Assembly: GCF_020884795.1 (NCBI RefSeq)
Contig: NZ_BBZF01000015.1
Coordinates: 80,035 to 144,034 of the forward strand
DNA length: 64,000 bases
Source: Micromonospora okii
Lineage (GTDB): Bacteria > Actinomycetota > Actinomycetes > Mycobacteriales > Micromonosporaceae
Direction: 5' to 3'
Positions 1-8,921 of the stretch are shown here, piece by piece. The notes under the pieces were generated by a model. The model searched no databases. It saw nothing but the letters and a program-made list of their open reading frames with translations, and had not been told where the DNA came from. Within the stretch, counting starts at the first letter, position 1. Every line of letters begins with the position of its first letter. Position numbers and translations under genes: made by a program.

Positions 1-667
1 TGGCCTTGATCTTGTCGAGCAGGGCGGTGAACTCGCTCCAGTCCTTCGCCGGGGCCCAGCCGTTCTCCTTGAACAGCTTGCCCGAGTACCAGATGCCGAA
101 GACGGTGGAGACGTAGTAGAGCACGTAGGGCTTGCCGTTGAACGAGCCGGTCTCGACCGTGCCGGGGACCACGGTGTCGCGGACCTTCTTGCTCGGGTCG
201 TCGACCGACGGGGCGTCCCACAGCTCGGTGAGGTCGTAGAGCTGGCCGTCGGCGACCAGCGCGCCGTAGTCCATCAGCTTCTCGCCGGAGTTGTTGACGA
301 ACTCCGGCGGGTTGCCGGAGGCGAACCGCGGCTGGAGCACCGTGGAGACCGCCTGGGTCGCCTGGTGCTTGACCTCCGCCTTGGGGAACGCCTTCTTGTA
401 GAGCGGCTCGTGCACGTCGGTGGCGTACTTCTCGCCGTAGCCGCCGTTGAAGATGACCACCTCCAGCCCGGCGTCCTCCTTGACGCCGAGCGGGTTGGTG
501 GCGCTCTTGGTGCCGGTCTCGGCCGGCTCGTTCTTCTCGTCGGAGCCGCTGGTCGCGCAGGCGCCCAGCAGGCCGACGGCGGGGGTGGCGAGCAGGCCCA
601 CGGCGGCGGCCCGCCGCAGCAGGTTCCGGCGGCTCAGGTCGGCCGGCTGTTCGGGGGTAATCGACAT
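1..667 (-). CDS. ngcE: NgcE-like amino-sugar ABC transporter binding lipoprotein (3' end outside window)
   Basis: This is the solute-binding component of a carbohydrate ABC importer of the N-acetylglucosamine/diacetylchitobiose (NgcE) type, anchored on the outer face of the membrane. The first 222 codons are present; the C-terminus lies beyond base 1. The start ATG follows an AAGGAG Shine-Dalgarno. The N-terminus carries a twin-arginine motif (SRRNLLRR, residues 12-19) and a lipobox ending at Cys37. The mature part (NPLGVKEDAGLEVVIFNGGY and onward) closely parallels the second NgcE-like protein at 9823-11238. It lies 25 bp downstream of the SIS gene, so rpiR, SIS and this gene probably form one operon whose permeases would lie left of the window. 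The exact sugar is inferred from the family. Confidence 0.85.
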   Translation of the reverse strand, partial: MSITPEQPADLSRRNLLRRAAAVGLLATPAVGLLGACATSGSDEKNEPAETGTKSATNPLGVKEDAGLEVVIFNGGYGEKYATDVHEPLYKKAFPKAEVKHQATQAVSTVLQPRFASGNPPEFVNNSGEKLMDYGALVADGQLYDLTELWDAPSVDDPSKKVRDTVVPGTVETGSFNGKPYVLYYVSTVFGIWYSGKLFKENGWAPAKDWSEFTALLDKIKA

Positions 668-692
668 CGTCGTCTCTCCTTGAAGTGTCGAA

Positions 693-1442
693 TCAGGCGG
701 TCCGCCGGAGACGCCCGGCGTACCGCGACTCGAGGGCGAGGTTGTGCTCGTCCCCACCGGGGACGTTGGCGGAGAGGTATACAGGGGGTGCCTCTCCGGC
801 CTGGTGGAACCGTCGTACGACCTCGGCGGTCAACAACTGCGCCAGCAGCGCGGCAGTGACTGACGAGACCGCACAGACCGCGCCGCCGCCCTCGAGCGGC
901 AGCAGTGCGTCACCGTACGGCGCGCCATTGTCCAGCACGACGTCGGCGAGGTCGGCGAGCCGGTGCCCCGACGGGTGCCGCGGGGCGACCCGGCTGGTGT
1001 GCTCGACGGAGGTGACCGCGATCAGCGGATGACCGTGCCCGGTGACCAGCGTCGCCAGCTCGACCACCGAGCCGTTGATGCCGGACTGGGAGGCGATCAG
1101 GAAGACGTCGGCCGGATGCGGGGCGGCCAGCGCGTAGAGCTGGTGGGCGACGGCCGGGTCGCGTTCCAGCTTCGGGTCGGCGAGCACGTCGCGGGGCGCG
1201 TCGCCGTGGAGCACCAAATCGTGCAGCGTGATCCGGTTGGTGGGGACCAGGCCGCCGGCCCGGGCGACCAGATCGGCGGCGAACGCCTCGGAGTGCCCGG
1301 CCCCGAACCCCTGGAGCACTCCGCCGGCGCGCAGGCTCGCCACGATCAGGTCGGCCGCGCGGCCCACCTGCTCGGCCTGGGAGTCCACGAGCCGGTCGAG
1401 GACCGGTCGGACGGCGTCGACGTACCCCTGTGCGCTGATCAT
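693..1442 (-). CDS. SIS-domain sugar-phosphate protein
   Basis: This 249-aa cytoplasmic protein has one sugar isomerase (SIS) domain over about residues 35-210, with GFGAGHSEAF near the start of the domain. SIS domains bind or isomerise phosphosugars, so a role with an imported amino-sugar phosphate is the natural inference. The reaction itself cannot be read from the sequence. Its ATG overlaps the stop of the upstream rpiR gene in an ATGA junction (1439-1442), which indicates translational coupling. The binding-protein gene follows 25 bp downstream. Single-domain SIS proteins of this kind commonly sit beside NgcE-type transporters in actinobacteria. It could be an isomerase, an etherase-like enzyme or a sensor subunit. 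Confidence 0.8.
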   Translation of the reverse strand: MISAQGYVDAVRPVLDRLVDSQAEQVGRAADLIVASLRAGGVLQGFGAGHSEAFAADLVARAGGLVPTNRITLHDLVLHGDAPRDVLADPKLERDPAVAHQLYALAAPHPADVFLIASQSGINGSVVELATLVTGHGHPLIAVTSVEHTSRVAPRHPSGHRLADLADVVLDNGAPYGDALLPLEGGGAVCAVSSVTAALLAQLLTAEVVRRFHQAGEAPPVYLSANVPGGDEHNLALESRYAGRLRRTA

Positions 1443-2395
1443 GCGGTGGCCCCCCTCGCGGCCTTGTGCCCGTCGACGGCCTGGGCGGTGCGCAGGAAGG
1501 CCGCGTGGGCGCGGGCGTGGGTGCGCTGGGCGACCGCGACGTAGAGTAGGTCGAGCACGACGAGCTGCGGGTGCCGGGCGGAGAGCGCGTCCGGGCGGAA
1601 GGTGGTCGCCTGGCTGGCGGTGAGCAGCACGATGTCGGCCAGCTCGGCCAGCGGAGAGCGGGGGAAGCCGGTGAGGGCGACCGTGGCCGCGCCCCGGCTG
1701 CCCGCCTCGGCGAGCAGCTCGATGGTCTCCCGGGTCTGCCCGGTGTGGGAGATGCCCAGCGCCACGTCGCCGGGGCCGAGTAGCGCGGCGCTGGCCAGCC
1801 CCTCGTGCACGTCGTTCCACGCCCAGGCGGCGACCCCGATGCGGTGGAGGCTGAACTGCATCTCCTCGCCGACGAGGGCGCTGCCGGAGGCGCCGAAGAT
1901 GTTGACCCGGCTGGCGCCGGCGATGGCGACCGCCGCGCGCTCCACCTCGGCGAGGTCGAGCAGCGCCGCCGTGTCGTGCATGGCCCGGGTGTCGGCGGCC
2001 ATGATCTGACCGAGCACCCGCTCCAGCGGGTCGCCGGGCTGGATCTCCCGGCCGATGTCGACGGTCCAGCCGGCGGAGCGGGCCCGGCCGGTCTCGGCGG
2101 CGATGCCGAGACGCAGGTCGGCGTAGCCGTCGAAGCCCATCGCCCGGCAGAACCGGGTGATGGTGGCCGGGGAGGTGCCGCTGCGCTCGGCCAGCTCGAC
2201 GATGGTCGCGCGGGCGGTGGCCTCCGGGTCGCTGAGCACGTGCTCGGCGACGCGGCGCAGCGCCCCGGTCAGCTCGCCCGCGCCGGCCCGGACGCGGGCG
2301 AGCACGCCGTCGGTGTGGAGCACACCCCGCCGCTCGGCCGCCTCGGCGTCGACCACAGCGGTCCCCCGGGGGGTCTCCGCCTCGTGATCCACCAT
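1439..2395 (-). CDS. MurR/RpiR-family transcriptional regulator
   Basis: This is a 318-aa regulator with an N-terminal RpiR helix-turn-helix (about residues 40-110, including ELAERSGTSPATITRFCRA) and a C-terminal SIS effector domain (about residues 150-290, including IFGASGSALVGEEM and SHTGQTRETIE). Proteins of this family sense phosphosugars and control adjacent amino-sugar or pentose genes. It is the first gene of a leftward operon with the SIS protein and NgcE-like binding protein, and it is divergent from the BadF-type kinase. The ATG is preceded by GGAAGG at a 7-nt spacing. Autoregulation and control of the divergent kinase are likely because both promoters share the 195-bp intergenic region. 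Confidence 0.9.
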   Translation of the reverse strand: MVDHEAETPRGTAVVDAEAAERRGVLHTDGVLARVRAGAGELTGALRRVAEHVLSDPEATARATIVELAERSGTSPATITRFCRAMGFDGYADLRLGIAAETGRARSAGWTVDIGREIQPGDPLERVLGQIMAADTRAMHDTAALLDLAEVERAAVAIAGASRVNIFGASGSALVGEEMQFSLHRIGVAAWAWNDVHEGLASAALLGPGDVALGISHTGQTRETIELLAEAGSRGAATVALTGFPRSPLAELADIVLLTASQATTFRPDALSARHPQLVVLDLLYVAVAQRTHARAHAAFLRTAQAVDGHKAARGATA

Positions 2396-2590
2396 GCGCC
2401 GGCCTTCCGGTAAGGTTGTTAACTGTTGTTGGTAAAAGTTCTTACTAGAGGCCCCTTCCTGTCAAGCCTGTGGTCGAAGTTTTCAAACTGTTACCTGGGC
2501 CACGACCCCTCGGGACCCGGGGATCTTGCCGCCCGTAGCGGCCTGGACCAGCATGGACGCGGAGAAAGCTCAGGCAGGGAGGCCCATCGG
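2396..2590. promoter_or_regulatory. Divergent promoter/operator region, rpiR and sugar kinase
   Basis: This intergenic region has an AT-rich patch at about 2410-2500 that contrasts with the surroundings. Reading leftward there is a TTGACA -35 element (complement of 2460-2465) followed by TAAGAA-like sequence. An imperfect palindrome GTAAAAGTTCTTAC (2432-2445) overlaps the probable -10 region and is a candidate RpiR operator. The segment 2446-2464 also contains a half-copy of the GGCCCCTTCC spacer repeat seen elsewhere in the window. The operator role is inferred. Confidence 0.5.
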
Positions 2591-3580
2591 ATGTCCGACA
2601 CCCTAGTGGTCGGTCTCGACGTCGGGGGCACGTCCACCCGGGCGGTCGCCCTCGCCCTGACCGGCGAGCGCCTCGGCGTCGGCCGGGCCGGCGGGGGGAA
2701 CCCGACCAGTCACGGCACCGAGCGGGCCGCCGGGGAGCTGCTCGCCGCCCTGCGGCAGGCGCTGGCCGGCGTGGACGCCGAGCGGGTGCGGGCCGGCACG
2801 ATCGGGTTGGCTGGGGCCGGCCGGCTGCTCGCCGACCCGGCCGGGCGGGACGCCTTCGACCGGGCCTGGCGCGACGCCGGCCTGCGCTGCCCGTACGCGG
2901 TGCACGGCGACGCCCTCGTCGCGTACGCCTCCGGCACCGCCGGCCCCGACGGCACGGTGCTGATCGCCGGCACCGGGGGCATCGCCGCGCAGGTGGTCGG
3001 CCTGCGGCTGGACCGGGTCGCGGACGGCCACGGCTGGCTGCTCGGCGACGCCGGGTCCGGATTCTGGCTGGGCCGCGAGGCGGTCCGGCGGCTGCTGGCC
3101 GACCTGGACCGCGCACAAACCCCGGGCCCGCTGGGCGCCCGGGTGCTCACCGAACTCCTCGGCTCCGACCGGGTGGCCGCCCGCCCCCGCGACACGGTGG
3201 ACGCGCTGGTCCAGGCCGTCACCCGCCGGCCGCCGATCGAGCTGGCCCGGCTCGCGCCGCTGGTGGTGGCCGCCGCCGTCGAGGCCGAGCCGGTCGCCAC
3301 CGGGCTGGTCGCGGAGGCCGCCGACCATCTCGCGGGCACCGCCGCGCGCATCCGGCCGCCCGGGTCGGCGGAGCCGCTGGTCCTCGGCGGCGGCCTGCTC
3401 ACGGGCGGCACCCCGCTGGCCGCCGCCGTCGCCGCGGAGCTGACCCGGCGCTGGCCGGACGCGCCGCTGCGCCCGGCCGGTGACGGGGCCGCGGCGGCGG
3501 CCTGGCTCGCCGCCCGCGACCTGCCCGAGGTCACCGACCCGGCGGCCCTGCACCCGCTGCTGGTGCCGCCGGCGGCGTGA
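2591..3580 (+). CDS. N-acetylglucosamine kinase-like protein (BadF/BadG/BcrA/BcrD ATPase fold)
   Basis: This 329-aa protein has the ASKHA sugar kinase fold of the BadF/NagK group. The phosphate-1 loop DVGGTST lies at residues 10-16. AGTGG (phosphate-2) and GDAGSG follow, and a late GGGLL/adenosine motif is present. It probably phosphorylates the amino sugar delivered by the neighbouring NgcE-type importer. The chosen ATG has a GGGAGG ribosome site 8 nt upstream; an open frame continues upstream but lacks such a site. The gene is divergent from rpiR, which places kinase and transporter under one regulatory region. Substrate identity (GlcNAc, MurNAc or a related sugar) is inferred. Confidence 0.85.
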   Translation: MSDTLVVGLDVGGTSTRAVALALTGERLGVGRAGGGNPTSHGTERAAGELLAALRQALAGVDAERVRAGTIGLAGAGRLLADPAGRDAFDRAWRDAGLRCPYAVHGDALVAYASGTAGPDGTVLIAGTGGIAAQVVGLRLDRVADGHGWLLGDAGSGFWLGREAVRRLLADLDRAQTPGPLGARVLTELLGSDRVAARPRDTVDALVQAVTRRPPIELARLAPLVVAAAVEAEPVATGLVAEAADHLAGTAARIRPPGSAEPLVLGGGLLTGGTPLAAAVAAELTRRWPDAPLRPAGDGAAAAAWLAARDLPEVTDPAALHPLLVPPAA

Positions 3581-3681
3581 CAGCGCGGGTCGAGCAGGGC
3601 CCGCGCCCGCCGACGCTCCGACTGCCCCCGTTCCCTCAGCAGCCGGAGCGCCTCAACCCACCGGCGGACGCGGGGCGTCGA

Positions 3682-3990
3682 TCACGCCCGGGGGCTGATG
3701 ATCGACGTCCAGCACTGACGGCCCGAGTCGGGGCTGTCGCAGACCCGGAGCTTGATCAGGCTGCCCTCGTGCATGTCCCTGTTGCAGGACCCCCCAACCG
3801 GTGAAGGTGCGGGTGCCCTGCCGACAGAGCGTGCTGTCGTTCGGGTAGTAGTTCCACCAGACCGCGGTGGGCGTGGTTCCGATCGCGCTGTTGTCGGAAA
3901 TCCAGAGCACGTCGCCGTACGGCTGCCAGCACGCGACGGAATGGCTGAAGGGATCGTCGTCGGTGCAACTCTTGGCATGACCGTTGTCGA
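3682..3990 (-). pseudogene. Frameshifted remnant of a small secreted Cys-containing protein
   Basis: Two minus-strand frames join into one plausible protein of about 100 residues. The upstream frame reads AKSCTDDDPFSHSVACWQPY and onward to TFTGW. The downstream frame continues GSCNRDMHEGSLIKLRVCDS and ends IISPRA before a TGA at 3682. The switch falls exactly at a run of six G on the minus strand (3790-3795); removing one G restores W-G-S-C-N. No signal peptide or convincing start is visible upstream of the conserved part, so the 5' end also looks lost. The composition (several Cys and Trp, no catalytic motif) resembles short exported actinobacterial proteins of unknown function. A sequencing error in the G run is possible but would not explain the missing signal peptide. 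Confidence 0.6.
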
Positions 3991-4131
3991 CGCCCCCACT
4001 GGTGGGCACCGGCCCTGCCGGTGCCCACCGGACGTCACCTACGCGGGCTGCGAACCCCACCGGACCGGCCGATTGGGAGTGGATCCGCACTCCGGGCCAG
4101 GCTTTCGCATTGTCTCCTCCGAATGGGTCGG

Positions 4132-4830
4132 CTATTTCCGGACGCCGGCCATGCGAGCGGTCAGCTCGTCCAGCGACGAGAGTGCGCGCCACGGCCGGGG
4201 AAGCTCCTCGGGAACGATCAGGCCGGGCACCAGCCGCCCGCGGCTCCTGTCCTCGAAGACCAGCCCCTGCGGGTGGGGGACCAACGTCCGCACCCGGGGC
4301 GCGAGTTGCGGGTCCACCACCCGGTCGGAGATCGTCGGCGCGTCGGTGAGGAACAGCGCGACCCGGGTGCCCCGGGGCACCTCCCGCTCGAAAACATCCA
4401 TCGAGTTCAACGGCGTCCTGCCGTCGCGCGCGTTGATTGGCCCCCGGTCGAACTCGACGAACAGGCGTCCGTCGGCGAGCACACCGGGGTCGGCGGCGCC
4501 CTTGAACGCCCGGTCCACCCGCACCACCATGTACACCCGGGGGTAGGGGGTGTCGCCCGGCTCCGTCAGGTACGTCACGCCCTCGCGGAAGCCCTCGACG
4601 GTCCCGACCGCGGTGACCTTGATGTAGTCCGCCGCCGCCAACGCCTCCGGCGTCTGCTGGGGGGTGTAGGAGTACTCCTTGAACCGCAACGCCTGCGGGT
4701 TCACGGCGGTCGACGTGCTGACGCCGGCATCGTCCGCCGTGCGCGCCGCGCCGCCGCAGCCCGTCGCCAGGCCGATCACACCCGCGGCGGCCAGGACGAC
4801 GCCCAGCACGAATGAGTTTCGCTGTCGCAT
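4132..4830 (-). CDS. Putative lipoprotein of unknown function
   Basis: This 232-aa protein has a lipoprotein signal: a basic N-terminus, a hydrophobic stretch and LATGC with the lipid-accepting Cys at residue 25. It should be exported and membrane-anchored. I recognise no catalytic domain. The mature part mixes beta-rich segments (YIKVTAVGTVEGF, VYMVVRVDRAFKG, RVALFLTDAP) and may form a beta sandwich. The ATG is preceded by GAGGGG. It starts only 10 bp after the metalloprotease gene stop, so the two are surely cotranscribed, and the lipoprotein may be a partner, inhibitor or substrate of that protease. The last idea is inference from context only. Confidence 0.8.
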   Translation of the reverse strand: MRQRNSFVLGVVLAAAGVIGLATGCGGAARTADDAGVSTSTAVNPQALRFKEYSYTPQQTPEALAAADYIKVTAVGTVEGFREGVTYLTEPGDTPYPRVYMVVRVDRAFKGAADPGVLADGRLFVEFDRGPINARDGRTPLNSMDVFEREVPRGTRVALFLTDAPTISDRVVDPQLAPRVRTLVPHPQGLVFEDRSRGRLVPGLIVPEELPRPWRALSSLDELTARMAGVRK

Positions 4831-4840
4831 GGGTGGCCCC

Positions 4841-5473
4841 TCAGTCGTAGTAGGCGTTGAAGTCGGACGTGTTGTGGGCGCTGTAGGTGACGTCCGTCGA
4901 CCGGACGGTGCGGATGTCCCCGCCCGCCATGCAGTCGCGCTCGTTGGCCGGCGGCGGGTCCTGGTGGCCCTTGAAGCCGAGGGTGTGCCCCGCCTCGTGG
5001 CAGGCGACCGACGAGTACCCGTGCTCGTCGTCGGGGGCGTCCCGGGCGATGGCCGAACCGACCAGGTACACATGGTTCTGGTCGCACTCGCCCTGGTTGG
5101 ACGAGCCGTCGTTGGGCCACTCGTACTTGCAGAACGCCTCGCCGTACACGCCGTCGCGCCACGCGTCGAACCAGGCGATGTCGGTGCGCGGCGTCCCGTC
5201 CCCCACCGCCACGTCGCAGGCCGAGTGGTAGGTGACCGACGGGATGGCCGACAGGCGGCCGTCCATGTAGCTCATCGCCCCGGCCATGTTGTCCCGGATG
5301 TAGGACGTGACGCTGGACGTGAAGCAGTAGGAGACGTTCCCGCCGTCCTGGGCGTTCTTGTTGAAGTGGCTGAGGTCCGCCGACGCCGGCGCGGGCGCCA
5401 GGGCCACCACGGCCGCCAGGGCCGCGACGCAGACGGCGACCCTTCCTGACGCCGTTCGTAATCTGGACAGCAT
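4841..5473 (-). CDS. Secreted zinc metalloprotease (HExxHxxGxxH)
   Basis: This 210-aa precursor has a Sec signal peptide (about residues 1-32, ending APASA) and a zinc-binding motif HEAGHTLGFKGH at about residues 159-170. The three His ligands and catalytic Glu are those of metzincin-type proteases, as in the small snapalysin-like enzymes of actinobacteria. Six or more Cys residues suggest disulphides, fitting an extracellular enzyme. Two ATGs lie two codons apart at the 5' end. The second is chosen because GAGAGG is 6 nt from it but directly abuts the first. It is the first gene of a two-gene operon with the lipoprotein and is divergent from the large NB-ARC regulator, a plausible controller. 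Confidence 0.85.
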   Translation of the reverse strand: MLSRLRTASGRVAVCVAALAAVVALAPAPASADLSHFNKNAQDGGNVSYCFTSSVTSYIRDNMAGAMSYMDGRLSAIPSVTYHSACDVAVGDGTPRTDIAWFDAWRDGVYGEAFCKYEWPNDGSSNQGECDQNHVYLVGSAIARDAPDDEHGYSSVACHEAGHTLGFKGHQDPPPANERDCMAGGDIRTVRSTDVTYSAHNTSDFNAYYD

Positions 5474-5620
5474 CTTCATCCTCTCTGAGCGGCGGTAACG
5501 GTCGGCTCGCCACTGTCTGGCGGGTGTGGCGACCCGCCGATGCTGGCACCCCGCCGTCCTCCCGATGACCTTTCTGGACATCCGTGGACGACCGTGGACG
5601 GCTCCTGGCACGATGCGTGG

Positions 5621-8071
5621 GTGACCGAGAAGTCCCATGGGGGGTCCGGGGTGGACGGCATCGGAACGGAACAGGAGTTGTTGGCCGAGCTGAACTCGCT
5701 GCGGGTCCGGGCGGCCCGGCGGCGCGGCAAGGCCAGGCTCTCGCTCCAGGATCTGACGACGCTTTCTGGCGTGCCCAGGAGCAGCCTGGCGAACTACCTG
5801 AGCGGGCGCACCGCGATGCCCCTCGACGTCCTCGACCGGCTGCTGCTCGCGCTCGGGGTGAGCCCGGCCGAGGCGGGGGCCTGGGCGACGCGGTGGGAGC
5901 GGGCCACCGGGGAACGGCTGTGCGGCCGGCCCGCCGACAGCGCCGGGGCCGCCAGGGGACGCGACGACGAGCCGGCGGCTGCGGCACCCCGCGCCCCGGA
6001 CCGGCCCGGCCCGTCGCTGCCGGTGCCCGCCCACCTGCCGCCCGCTTCGACCGCGTTCACCAGCCGGCAGGAAGTCCTGGCGAGCCTCGACGAGCTGCTC
6101 GCCGAGGCCGAACCGGGGCCGGGCGCGCCGGTGATCGCGGTCGTGACCGGGACCGCCGGGGTGGGCAAGACGACGCTGGCGACGTACTGGGCCCAGCGGG
6201 TCCGCGACCGTTTCCCGGACGGTCAGCTCCACGTCAACCTGCGGGGCTTCGACCCGACGAAGGAGCCGGTCTCACCCGCCGAGGCCGTACGCGGCTTCCT
6301 GGACGCCTTCGGCGTTCCCCGGCACCGGGTCCCGGCCGGCACCGAGGCGCAGATCAACCTGTTCCGCAGCCTGCTGGCCGGCCGGCGGATGCTGTTGCTC
6401 CTCGACAACGCCCGGGACGCCGAGCAGGTCCGTCCGCTACTGCCCGGCTACTCCGGCTGCCTGGCGCTGATCACCAGTCGCAGCCAGCTACCCGGCCTGA
6501 TCGCGGTGGAGGGCGCCCGGCCGATCGCCCTGGAACTGCTCACCACCGAGGAGTCGACGGCGCTGCTGGTCCGCAGGCTCGGCGCCGCCCGGGTGGCGGC
6601 GGAACCGGCGGCCGTCGACGAGATCGTGCGGCACTGCGCCGGCCTGCCACTGGCCCTGGCGGTCGTCGCCGCCCGCGCCGCCACCCGCCCGCGCTTCCCG
6701 CTGGCCACCATCGCCGCCGAGCTGCGCGACGCACCCCGGCGGCTCGACCCGCTCGCCGGCACCGAGCCCGGCATCGACGTCCGGGCCGTCCTCTCCTGGT
6801 CGTACGCCCAGGTCAGCGCGCCGGCCGCCCGGCTGTTCCGGCAGTTCGGGCTGACCTGCGGGCCGGACGTCGGGGTCGCCGTGGTGGCCAGCCTCGCCGG
6901 CACGTCGGTGCCCGAGGTCCGGCCGCTGCTCGCCGAGCTGGTCGACGCGCACCTGGTCGCCGAGCACCGGCCCGGCCGGTTCACCTGCCACGACCTGCTG
7001 TGCGCGTACGCCCGGGAACTGGCCGACGCGGACCCGGAGCCCGACCGGCGGGCGACGACCCGCCGGGTGCTCGACCACTACCTGCACACCGCGCACCGCG
7101 CCGAGCGGCCGCTGCATCCGCCCCGGGGCCCGATCGCGCTCGCCGACCCGGCACCCGGGGTGACCCCGCAGCAGCTCGGCGACCGGGCCGCCGCGCTGGA
7201 CTGGTTCGGCGCGGAGCACCGGGTGCTCGTCGCCGCCGTCGCGCACGCGGCCGACACCGGCCACGACCGGCACGCCTGGCAGCTCGCCGCCGCCTGCGTC
7301 AGCTTCTTCGACCTGCGCGGGCACTGGCACGACTGGGCCGACACCCAGAAGATCGCCCTGGCCGCCGCCCGCCGCCTCGGCGACCGGGCCGCCGAGGCCC
7401 ACGCGCACCGCTTCCTGGGCGGCGTCGCGACCCGGTTCGGCCGGTTCACCGACGCCCACGCCCACCAGTCGCGCGCGCTGGAGCTCTTCGGCGAGCTGGG
7501 CGACCAGCTCAACCAGGCGTTCACGCACCGCAGCCTGGGCTGGATCGCCGAACGGTCGGGCCGGCACGCCACCGCCCTGCGGCATGACCTGCGGGCCCTG
7601 GAGCTGTTCCGCCGCACCGGTCGTCACCGCGAGGAGGCGCACGCCCTCAACTCCGTCGGCTGGTGCCACGCTCAGCTCGGCGACCACCAACAGGCGATCA
7701 CCGACTGCGAGCGGGCGCTCGCCCTGCTCGACGAGCAGGGCGACCTGCCCGGCGTCGCCATGACGCTGGACAGCCTCGGCTACGTCCACCGACAGCTCGG
7801 CGCGCACGACCGGGCCGTCGAGCTGTACCGCCGGGCCCGGGACATCTTCGTGACGCTCGGGGACCGGCACGGCGAGGCCGAGGCCGAGGCGAACCTCGGC
7901 GACACCCTGCGCGAGGCCGGCGACCCCGACGGGGCCGCCGCCGCGTGGCGGCGCGCGCTGCGCATCCTCGACGACGTCGACGACCCGACGGCCGACGGGG
8001 TCCGGGCCAGGCTCGACGAGCTGGTCTGCGCCGAGCTGGACCCGGACGGCACCTGCCGGTCGACTACTTGA
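5621..8071 (+). CDS. HTH/NB-ARC/TPR transcriptional regulator (STAND ATPase)
   Basis: This regulator of about 816 aa has three parts. An N-terminal Xre-like helix-turn-helix occupies about residues 20-90 (SLQDLTTLSGVPRSSLANYL). A STAND/NB-ARC ATPase follows with P-loop GTAGVGKTT at 177-185 and Walker B-like LLLLDNA near 275. The C-terminal third consists of tetratricopeptide repeats. Such proteins act as ATP-dependent switches, with the TPRs sensing a ligand or partner. GTG 5621 is chosen because CACGAT lies 6 nt before it, as for leaderless genes here; GTG 5651 with GGGGGG upstream is an alternative. A direct repeat CCGTGGACG at 5582-5590 and 5592-5600 may be an operator. It is divergent from the protease operon and overlaps the convergent permease stop by 8 bp. 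Confidence 0.85.
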   Translation: MTEKSHGGSGVDGIGTEQELLAELNSLRVRAARRRGKARLSLQDLTTLSGVPRSSLANYLSGRTAMPLDVLDRLLLALGVSPAEAGAWATRWERATGERLCGRPADSAGAARGRDDEPAAAAPRAPDRPGPSLPVPAHLPPASTAFTSRQEVLASLDELLAEAEPGPGAPVIAVVTGTAGVGKTTLATYWAQRVRDRFPDGQLHVNLRGFDPTKEPVSPAEAVRGFLDAFGVPRHRVPAGTEAQINLFRSLLAGRRMLLLLDNARDAEQVRPLLPGYSGCLALITSRSQLPGLIAVEGARPIALELLTTEESTALLVRRLGAARVAAEPAAVDEIVRHCAGLPLALAVVAARAATRPRFPLATIAAELRDAPRRLDPLAGTEPGIDVRAVLSWSYAQVSAPAARLFRQFGLTCGPDVGVAVVASLAGTSVPEVRPLLAELVDAHLVAEHRPGRFTCHDLLCAYARELADADPEPDRRATTRRVLDHYLHTAHRAERPLHPPRGPIALADPAPGVTPQQLGDRAAALDWFGAEHRVLVAAVAHAADTGHDRHAWQLAAACVSFFDLRGHWHDWADTQKIALAAARRLGDRAAEAHAHRFLGGVATRFGRFTDAHAHQSRALELFGELGDQLNQAFTHRSLGWIAERSGRHATALRHDLRALELFRRTGRHREEAHALNSVGWCHAQLGDHQQAITDCERALALLDEQGDLPGVAMTLDSLGYVHRQLGAHDRAVELYRRARDIFVTLGDRHGEAEAEANLGDTLREAGDPDGAAAAWRRALRILDDVDDPTADGVRARLDELVCAELDPDGTCRSTT

Positions 8072-8921
8072 GCTGGCCGGCGGTGAGGCCGGACTGGACC
8101 TGGCGCTGGAAGACCACGTACACGATCAGCACCGGGACCACCGCGATGGTGAGGCCGGCGAAGAGCTGGGCGTAGTCGCCGGCGTAGCCCTGGCTGACCG
8201 ACAGGGCGGCCAGGCCCTGGGCCAGCATCCACTTCGAGTCGTCCCCCTGAAGCAGCACCTGCGGCAGCAGGAACTGGTTCCAGTGGTTGAGGAAGTTGAA
8301 GATGCCGAGGCTGATCAGGCCCGGCCGCGCCATCGGCAGCATCACCCGGAAGAAGAGCCGGAAGTGGCCGGCCCCGTCGACGAGCGCCGCCTCCGCCACC
8401 GAGGTCGGCAGGGTGCGGAAGAACGCGGTGAGGAAGAAGACCGTGAAGGGCAGCGAGTACGCCGCGTAGACCAGGACCAGCCCGGTCCACGTGCCGAAGA
8501 GCCCGGCGCTGCGGACCACGAAGAACAGCGGCACCAGGGCCAGGAAGACCGGGAACATCAGCCCGCCGACGAACAAATAGTAGGCGAGCTGGCGGCCCCG
8601 GAACTCGTACCGGGCGAAGACGTACGCGGCGGTGGCCCCCATCAGCATGGTGAGGGTGACCGAGCCGGTGACCACGATCGCGCTGTTGAGGAAGTACCGG
8701 CCGATGTGCGCGCCGGTCCAGGCCCGCGCCCAGTTGTCGAACCGCAGCGCGCCGGGCAGCCCCCACGGGTCGGCGATGATCTCGGCGTTGCTCTTGAACG
8801 AGCTGAGCACCATCCACAGCAGCGGCAGCACGGTCAGCGCGCCCCAGAGCAGCAGGAACCCGTGCGAGAGGACGTTGGTGACGCCCCGCTCGCGCCGCAC
8901 GGGCCGGTCGACAGCGGTCAT
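8064..8921 (-). CDS. ngcG: Carbohydrate ABC transporter permease, NgcG-like
   Basis: This 285-aa inner-membrane permease of the MalG type has six predicted membrane spans and the cytoplasmic EAA loop (EAALVDGAG) that docks the shared ATPase. It is the last gene of the ngcE-ngcF-ngcG operon; its ATG overlaps the upstream stop in ATGA (8918-8921). As is usual for this importer class, no ATP-binding subunit gene is in the operon, so a general MsiK-type ATPase encoded elsewhere would be required. The 3' end overlaps the convergent NB-ARC regulator gene by 8 bp (8064-8071), leaving no room for a conventional terminator. Confidence 0.88.
   Translation of the reverse strand: MTAVDRPVRRERGVTNVLSHGFLLLWGALTVLPLLWMVLSSFKSNAEIIADPWGLPGALRFDNWARAWTGAHIGRYFLNSAIVVTGSVTLTMLMGATAAYVFARYEFRGRQLAYYLFVGGLMFPVFLALVPLFFVVRSAGLFGTWTGLVLVYAAYSLPFTVFFLTAFFRTLPTSVAEAALVDGAGHFRLFFRVMLPMARPGLISLGIFNFLNHWNQFLLPQVLLQGDDSKWMLAQGLAALSVSQGYAGDYAQLFAGLTIAVVPVLIVYVVFQRQVQSGLTAGQLK

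Noticed and set aside
2396..2590. DasR binding site (TGGTCTAGACCA-like) near the amino-sugar genes
   Set aside because: No sequence close to the dre consensus was found in this spacer or upstream of the second ngcE.
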